A DNA stretch of 33,714 bases from Sphingomonas sp. (GTDB taxonomy: Bacteria > Pseudomonadota > Alphaproteobacteria > Sphingomonadales > Sphingomonadaceae). The notes under the pieces are model-generated. The model did not search any database. It was not told the origin of the DNA and was given only the letters and a program-made list of their open reading frames with translations. Position numbers and translations under genes: made by a program. Where the stretch lies: the NCBI RefSeq assembly GCF_025362505.1, contig NZ_JANYGG010000028.1:1-33714 (forward strand), given 5' to 3'. Positions 29,967 through 33,714 of this stretch are shown piece by piece (the first letter of the stretch is position 1; every line of letters begins with the position of its first letter).

Positions 29967-30061
29967 GTGCGGGCCGCTACAGCCGGGGTTACAGCCCCCC
30001 GCGCGAGTTGGGTGCCGGGGTAGGGGCAGCAGCCCCCCAATCGCGGCTGTAGCGCCCGCAC
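29967..30061. repeat. Large nested inverted repeat downstream of the integrase
   Basis: The outer arms, 29967-29985 (GTGCGGGCCGCTACAGCCG) and 30044-30061, are reverse complements except for one extra base, giving an ~18-pair stem. Inside lies a second perfect hairpin, GGGGC-AGCA-GCCCC (30023-30036), and further G- and C-runs that can pair. It begins six bases after the integrase stop. The rest of the 326-base gap to the regulator (to 30286) shows no convincing gene or promoter. Roles could be transcription end, protection of int from readthrough, or a processing or recombination site. Confidence 0.75.
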
Positions 30062-30286
30062 AGCGACGGCCGCATTTCCAAGATTCTCCGCAGGCTTCGC
30101 AACATCTGTTTTCCAAGCAAATTTAACTGCTTGCACGAACTGTAGCGCTCAGCTTAAGGTTACCACCGTCACCTACGGGTGGCCCCACTCGCTTCCAGTC
30201 TCCTGGCTGGTCACGAATCCATCGCTCCGGCGGTCGCGGGTGGCAACCTTCTCGATAAAAGGTCGAGCCTGTTGAAGGGCTTGTCT

Positions 30287-30541
30287 ATGTCCGATTTGTC
30301 GTTCGAGCAGCTTTGCGAGCTGTTCAATTATTCTCCCAAGCGGCGTCCCCTTGAACCTAAGGAGGCAGCGGAGATTCTCTCGCTCTCGTATGAGACACTG
30401 GAGGGTTACCGCACGCGCGGAGTGCCGCTCCGTTACTTCAGTCCGCCCGGCACCCGTATCGTACGTTACGCGGAACGCGACGTGCTCGCGTGGCTCGCGC
30501 GCGGTGCTCGCTACAGCACCAGCGAACAGGCTGCGGTCTGA
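30287..30541 (+). CDS. AlpA/excisionase-like helix-turn-helix protein
   Basis: From ATG 30287 the 84-residue product has a MerR-like winged HTH of the excisionase type: LEPKEAAEILSLSYETLEGYRTRGVPLRYFSPPGTRIVRYAERDVLAWLARG. The order is helix, turn, recognition helix, wing, then the R-Y-x-x-x-D-V-x-x-W-L ending typical of AlpA and phage Xis proteins. It would bind element DNA to direct excision or activate int. The open frame extends upstream to 30179, but the conserved part and an AAGGG site favour 30287. A 9-pair hairpin follows 20 bases after the stop. Confidence 0.85.
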   Translation: MSDLSFEQLCELFNYSPKRRPLEPKEAAEILSLSYETLEGYRTRGVPLRYFSPPGTRIVRYAERDVLAWLARGARYSTSEQAAV

Positions 30542-30562
30542 CTCTCCCACTTTTTATGAAAA

Positions 30563-30586
30563 GCGGCAGGGCTGTGACCCTGCCGC
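30563..30586. terminator. Hairpin after the excisionase-like gene
   Basis: GCGGCAGGG (30563-30571) and CCCTGCCGC (30578-30586) form a perfect nine-pair stem with a six-base loop. Read on the reverse strand it is followed by TTTTCATAAAAA, so it would be the better terminator in that direction; on the forward strand no T-run follows. Confidence 0.5.
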
Positions 30587-30598
30587 CGGAGTCTCAAG

Positions 30599-30745
30599 GT
30601 GAACAGCAACATATTACGCGGCCTCTACGAAGGTCCGCAACAGACACCAAATCCTCAAAAATTCGCGCGCGCTCAAAACGGGCCGGATGCGATTGATCTG
30701 CCTCGAATTGACACTCTACCCGGAGCGGCGGTGCGTCATGGATGA
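30599..30745 (+). CDS. Possible 48-residue small protein coupled to the DUF3987-like gene
   Basis: The GTG at 30599 has a GGAG site about seven bases upstream. The frame (MNSNILRGLYEGPQQTPNPQ... to DTLPGAAVRHG) ends at TGA 30743-30745, eight bases past the ATG of the next gene, which is a typical translational-coupling overlap. The composition is polar and Pro/Gln-rich, with no membrane segment. I know no family. It would fill an otherwise empty 196-base gap, and it competes with a 46-codon frame from ATG 30556 that has no good ribosome site. Confidence 0.4.
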   Translation: MNSNILRGLYEGPQQTPNPQKFARAQNGPDAIDLPRIDTLPGAAVRHG

Positions 30746-32237
30746 CCCCCTCTTTGATGCTTCCGGTTTGATTGAGAAGGCTGAGCAGGTTCGGGCGAAG
30801 GCAGAGCAATCGGTCCGGGAAAAGGCCGCTCGCGAGTTAGATGAAGCGCTAACCGCGCCCGGCGGTGGGGCGTACTCTGCAGGCGGTACTTCGCAACCGA
30901 CGCAAGGTGCAGTGCCGTTCCCACCAGGTTTCATCGGTGCGCTGGCTCAATTCATCTACGATCAAGCGCCTCTACCTGTAGCCGAGGTGGCAATCGTCGG
31001 AGCGCTAGGGCTCATGGCGGGCATTGCCGGTCGGAGTTGGCATATCCCTGATTCAGGTTTGAACCTGTACGTCGTGCTGGTTGCTCGCTCAGCCATCGGC
31101 AAAGAGGCAATGCACAGCGGCATCAGTAAGCTCTTAAGCGCCGCAATGGAGCAGTTCCCCGATGCGGAAGATCGCGTGGACTTTAGCGATTTTGTTTCAG
31201 GACCAGCGCTGCTGAAGGTCTGCTTGGACAATCCGTGTTTCGTTAATGTTGCCGGTGAGATTGGACACAAATTCCTCGCCATGTCCAAAGGCAATGATCC
31301 CAGCATGAGGTCGTTCCAGAAAGTGCTGACCACCCTTTATTCCAAGTCTGGTCCCGATGGGGTTGCAGGAGGGATGACCTATAGCAATCGGGAGAATAAC
31401 GTAGCGTCGACGCGGGGGGTCGCGTTTAGCCTGATCGGCGAAACAACTCCTGGCACGTTTTATGAAGCGATCACTGACGCAATGATGCGCGACGGTCTCA
31501 TGTCTCGGTTCTGCGTCATCGAATATGCAGGTGACCGTCCAGCGAGAAATCGTGTTCCCGTTCAGCGCCCGCCGAAGGCTTTGATTGACCACACTGTTCT
31601 CGTCATGCGCCACGCGGATGTGCTTCAGCGAGCAGGAAACTCTCCTGAGGTTGGATTCACCGAAGACGCGCGTGCGCTGCTCGACCGCTTCGATGTCGAA
31701 TGCCATTCGGCGATTATTGCTGCCGATGACGACGAGAGCCAGCGGGCAGTGTGGAACCGGGCGCACCTGAACGCGCTGCGCATTTCTGCGCTGCTGGCCG
31801 TGGGAGACAACCCCTTCTTTCCGACCGTCTCGTTGGACCAGGCGTCTTACGCGGTGCTCCTCGTTCGTCACGGAGCGTCAGCCTTTATCCGCCGCATTCA
31901 GGCAGGAGATATTGGCGAGGGAAGCGACGGCGGGCGCGAGCAGAAAGTCTTGGCACTGTGCAAGGAGTTTCTATGCCTCCCCGCTAATAAGATGCCATCG
32001 TGGTTGAAGCACGGCGCAGAGATGAAGGGGGTTGGCATCGTACCGCGACGATATCTCCAACATCGCACGCAACGGCTGACAGCTTTCGAGAATCACAAGC
32101 AAGGTCATACGGGGGCGCTCAACATGGCAGTCAAAACCGCCGTGACGAACGGCTACCTGATGGAAGTAAAGAAGGACAAGCTGGTGGAGGAGTTTAACTT
32201 TCACGGTCAAGCATATCGGGTGGTCGATCTGAACTGA
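30738..32237 (+). CDS. DUF3987-like replication-associated ATPase with degenerate Walker A
   Basis: From ATG 30738 the protein is 499 residues; an upstream ATG at 30687 is less likely because it overlaps the small frame. After a charged, then Gly/Thr-rich leader (1-60) it has the layout of DUF3987 primase-helicase-type proteins: VGALGLMAGIAGRSWHI, a P-loop position reading ARSAIGKE (K122), an acidic strand NVAGEIGHKFLAM, VAFSLIGETTPGTFYEAI and an arginine segment GLMSRFCVIEY, then a winged-helix-like C-terminus. The P-loop lacks both the first Gly and the Ser/Thr after Lys. In elements of this kind such proteins sit in the replication module, but activity here is uncertain. Confidence 0.7.
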   Translation: MDDPLFDASGLIEKAEQVRAKAEQSVREKAARELDEALTAPGGGAYSAGGTSQPTQGAVPFPPGFIGALAQFIYDQAPLPVAEVAIVGALGLMAGIAGRSWHIPDSGLNLYVVLVARSAIGKEAMHSGISKLLSAAMEQFPDAEDRVDFSDFVSGPALLKVCLDNPCFVNVAGEIGHKFLAMSKGNDPSMRSFQKVLTTLYSKSGPDGVAGGMTYSNRENNVASTRGVAFSLIGETTPGTFYEAITDAMMRDGLMSRFCVIEYAGDRPARNRVPVQRPPKALIDHTVLVMRHADVLQRAGNSPEVGFTEDARALLDRFDVECHSAIIAADDDESQRAVWNRAHLNALRISALLAVGDNPFFPTVSLDQASYAVLLVRHGASAFIRRIQAGDIGEGSDGGREQKVLALCKEFLCLPANKMPSWLKHGAEMKGVGIVPRRYLQHRTQRLTAFENHKQGHTGALNMAVKTAVTNGYLMEVKKDKLVEEFNFHGQAYRVVDLN

Positions 32238-32270
32238 ATGACTACAATGCCGAGGCTACAGCTATAGCTT

Positions 32271-32482
32271 GTGTTAGCCCGTGCGGCCCCGCCAACCACC
32301 AAGGCTCCGGTTAGTAATAGCCTGTGTTAGCTGAAGCCAGGCTAACGCTAGAAACCGCGAAAAACCCATAAATCCATATAAAAAACATAGAAGGTTAGTG
32401 CGTTAGCCTAAGCGGGCAGTCCTAGGCTTTTGGGTGCTGAACGGCTGGATCGCGCGAACCGCCCGACACTAACGGCTAACGC
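32271..32482. repeat. Array of GTTAGC repeats, candidate replication origin or control region
   Basis: The 436-base gap 32238-32673 has no gene. GTTAGC occurs forward at 32273, 32326 and 32402 and inverted (GCTAAC) at 32341 and 32475. Two forward copies extend to GTGTTAGC, and the others share (T)GCGTTAGCC or its complement GGCTAACGC. Partial copies (GGTTAG) lie at 32309 and 32393. An A/T-rich stretch (about 32361-32390) lies among them. Repeats plus an A/T-rich segment next to a replication-type ATPase resemble an iteron origin. Regulation of the next gene is the alternative. Confidence 0.55.
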
Positions 32483-32673
32483 GCTACAGCGTCGAAAGGA
32501 GCAGCGTCCAAAGGGTTCGCTGCCCGCGCTTTTAAGACGAACACCAAACTACCAGTTTTATGGTCGTCGCCGGACCAACTGACCTAAGTAGTTGAAACAA
32601 CAATATAACTATTGCGGACCTACAACCGGCTACCCTAAGCTCTAGCCCATGCTTAGCCGTACCGGAGACTAAT

Positions 32674-33408
32674 ATGTCCGAAGAAATTGATACCCGCGTA
32701 GCTGCTGATCTTCATCCCGATGTGGTTACATTAATGGAAGACTACGACGATGATACTGCCACCATCCTCGCGCCGACTGTGGCGGCATTTACCGAGGCGT
32801 ATAGTGGGATCGGCAGAGTGCACGACGCCAAGGAGAAGGCGCGCACGAACCCGACTTGGAACGACGCGCGGCAGCTCATTGAAACCGACAACTTCGGGCA
32901 AGCCGTGTTCGCGCAGATCGCCAAGCGCTTCGACGGTGCCGCAGCCAATCTGAAAACCGTCATCGGTAGCATCGAAAAAGAGTTTGCCGCGCCGATTGAG
33001 AGCAAGGCAGCGGGCATCATCGCGCAGGAGATACGCACGCATGTGAAGGGGCTGAAAACAGCCGAGCGCATGACGTTTGTTCAGGCTGCCATCCGGGACG
33101 GTGACCAGCGCACGGCTACGGCGATCTTAGGGGCACCAGCCTACCTGTCGGGCATGGACCGGGAGACCCAAACCGTCCTGACGCGGATCTATCACGAGCA
33201 TCACGAACCGGTGAAGACGAAGCGATTGAAGGCGGCTCAGGCTGGTCTCGATTTGGTCGAGAAGAGGGGAGGGGTCGTCCATACTCAGCTTGCGAAGGCA
33301 ATCGGCTGTATCGAGGAGCGGAACGACCGAGGCACCGTCACCCGGCGCATTTTCGCAAAAGAACTAAAAAAAGCGAAATCGGCGGCCGAGAAGGCTTTTG
33401 TCCTGTGA
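32674..33408 (+). CDS. Protein of unknown function, mostly helical
   Basis: I do not recognise this 244-residue protein. It is acidic at the N-terminus (MEDYDDDTATILAP), then charged and alanine-rich with predicted long helices (for example KRFDGAAANLKTVIGSIEKEF, IIAQEIRTHVKGLKTAERM), and basic at the end (RRIFAKELKKAKSAAEKAF). It has no signal peptide, membrane segment or obvious catalytic motif. The start has a GGAG site seven bases upstream. The stop overlaps the GTG of the next frame (GTGA), so the two are probably co-translated. A structural or DNA-associated role in the element would be a guess. Confidence 0.75.
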   Translation: MSEEIDTRVAADLHPDVVTLMEDYDDDTATILAPTVAAFTEAYSGIGRVHDAKEKARTNPTWNDARQLIETDNFGQAVFAQIAKRFDGAAANLKTVIGSIEKEFAAPIESKAAGIIAQEIRTHVKGLKTAERMTFVQAAIRDGDQRTATAILGAPAYLSGMDRETQTVLTRIYHEHHEPVKTKRLKAAQAGLDLVEKRGGVVHTQLAKAIGCIEERNDRGTVTRRIFAKELKKAKSAAEKAFVL

Positions 33409-33714
33409 CGCTTGATCCAATCAAATCACAGATCGCTCACAAGACCGATGTTTCACCGCCTCCATGGATGCAAGGATGGAAGCCGACGCCGCTTTGCCAG
33501 CAGGCTGTGGTCACACCAGGCGGACCCGGCAATCCATCATGGAAACCCGGTTGCCCCTCGCCAAACCCGCAAGGACGCCCGCCGGGCATACCGGACAGGC
33601 GGTTACTCGCCACTCAGCAGATGCTCGAAGAGATGCGTAACATCGTGGCGGTGCTGATCGGCAAAGCGCTTGAGGGGGACACTGGCGCGGCGGCGGTTGT
33701 GCTCTCCAAAACCC
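33405..33714 (+). CDS. DUF5681-like protein, cut by window end
   Basis: From GTG 33405, overlapping the stop of the preceding gene, a frame stays open for 103 codons to the last base. It encodes IKSQIAHKTDVSPPPWMQGWKP, then GGPGNPSWKPGCPSPNPQGRPPGIPDRR, then a helical ATQQMLEEMRNIVAVLIGKAL. The GNP...GRPPG pattern is like the short N-terminal motif of DUF5681 proteins, which are common in prophages and integrated elements near packaging genes; their role is unknown. The C-terminus lies outside the window. A closed 81-codon frame from 33412 in another phase is not supported. Confidence 0.6.
   Translation, partial: MTLDPIKSQIAHKTDVSPPPWMQGWKPTPLCQQAVVTPGGPGNPSWKPGCPSPNPQGRPPGIPDRRLLATQQMLEEMRNIVAVLIGKALEGDTGAAAVVLSKT

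Larger units (their letters stand above)
28480..33714 (+). mobile_element. Integrative element inserted at tRNA-Ser(UGA), right end outside window
   Basis: The left boundary is the tRNA fragment at 28480-28537; the orientation of the fragment (3' end outwards) places the element to its right and predicts an intact tRNA-Ser(UGA) at the other end. Contents in order are a tyrosine integrase, a nested inverted repeat, an AlpA/excisionase-like regulator, a small ORF, a DUF3987-like ATPase, a repeat array, an unknown protein and a DUF5681-like protein. Base composition is visibly less GC-rich and codon use less biased than in the flanking chromosome. The layout fits a phage satellite, prophage end or integrative plasmid; I cannot choose between them. 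Confidence 0.85.

Noticed and set aside
30131-30159. Possible promoter (TTGCAC, 17 bases, TTAAGG) before the excisionase-like gene
   Set aside because: The -10 matches too poorly to support a call.

Overview
The window is GC-rich alphaproteobacterial DNA, most likely from a sphingomonad (Sphingomonadales). Three things point there: the gene order rpsB-tsf-pyrH-frr-uppS-cdsA-dxr-rseP-bamA-skp-fabZ, the absence of the lpxD/lpxA/lpxB genes that usually sit in this locus, and GTTC-N7-GTTC and cobalamin-riboswitch signals of alphaproteobacterial type. These assignments come from motifs and remembered family features; no database search was possible.

Left part (1-9606): the 3' end of a diacylglycerol-kinase-type lipid kinase, alaS, a convergent CPA2/Kef-type cation:proton antiporter, an unusual in-frame joining of a DUF2945 small-protein gene to an FAD-dependent monooxygenase (with an apparent one-base deletion), a reverse-strand NADP isocitrate dehydrogenase, and the phospholipid pair psd-pssA.

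Middle (9536-20814): a small reverse-strand membrane-protein gene downstream of a perfect alphaproteobacterial LexA-type box, then a long forward run for translation (rpsB, tsf, frr), UMP kinase (pyrH), isoprenoid and lipid carrier synthesis (dxr, uppS), CDP-diacylglycerol (cdsA), envelope proteolysis (rseP), outer-membrane protein assembly (bamA, skp) and fatty acid synthesis (fabZ). Many of these genes overlap or nearly abut, so they are probably co-transcribed.

Next (20815-25240, reverse strand): a vitamin B12 uptake operon (TonB receptor, binding protein, permease, ATPase) whose reading frames all overlap, led by a clear cobalamin riboswitch. The receptor reading frame has no recognisable signal peptide. 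After it come rpmE, a GNAT acetyltransferase, a convergent glutaryl-CoA dehydrogenase, a small HGGxSTGP protein and an exported protein of unknown function.

Right end (28480-33714, open at the window edge): an integrative element. It begins with a tRNA-Ser(UGA) 3' fragment (attachment-site scar) next to a tyrosine integrase, followed by a large nested inverted repeat, an AlpA/excisionase-like regulator, a 48-residue coupled ORF, a DUF3987-like replication ATPase with a degenerate Walker A motif, an intergenic array of GTTAGC repeats that could be an origin, an unknown helical protein and a DUF5681-like protein cut by the window end. The layout resembles phage satellites or small integrative plasmids, but the other end and any cargo lie outside the window.
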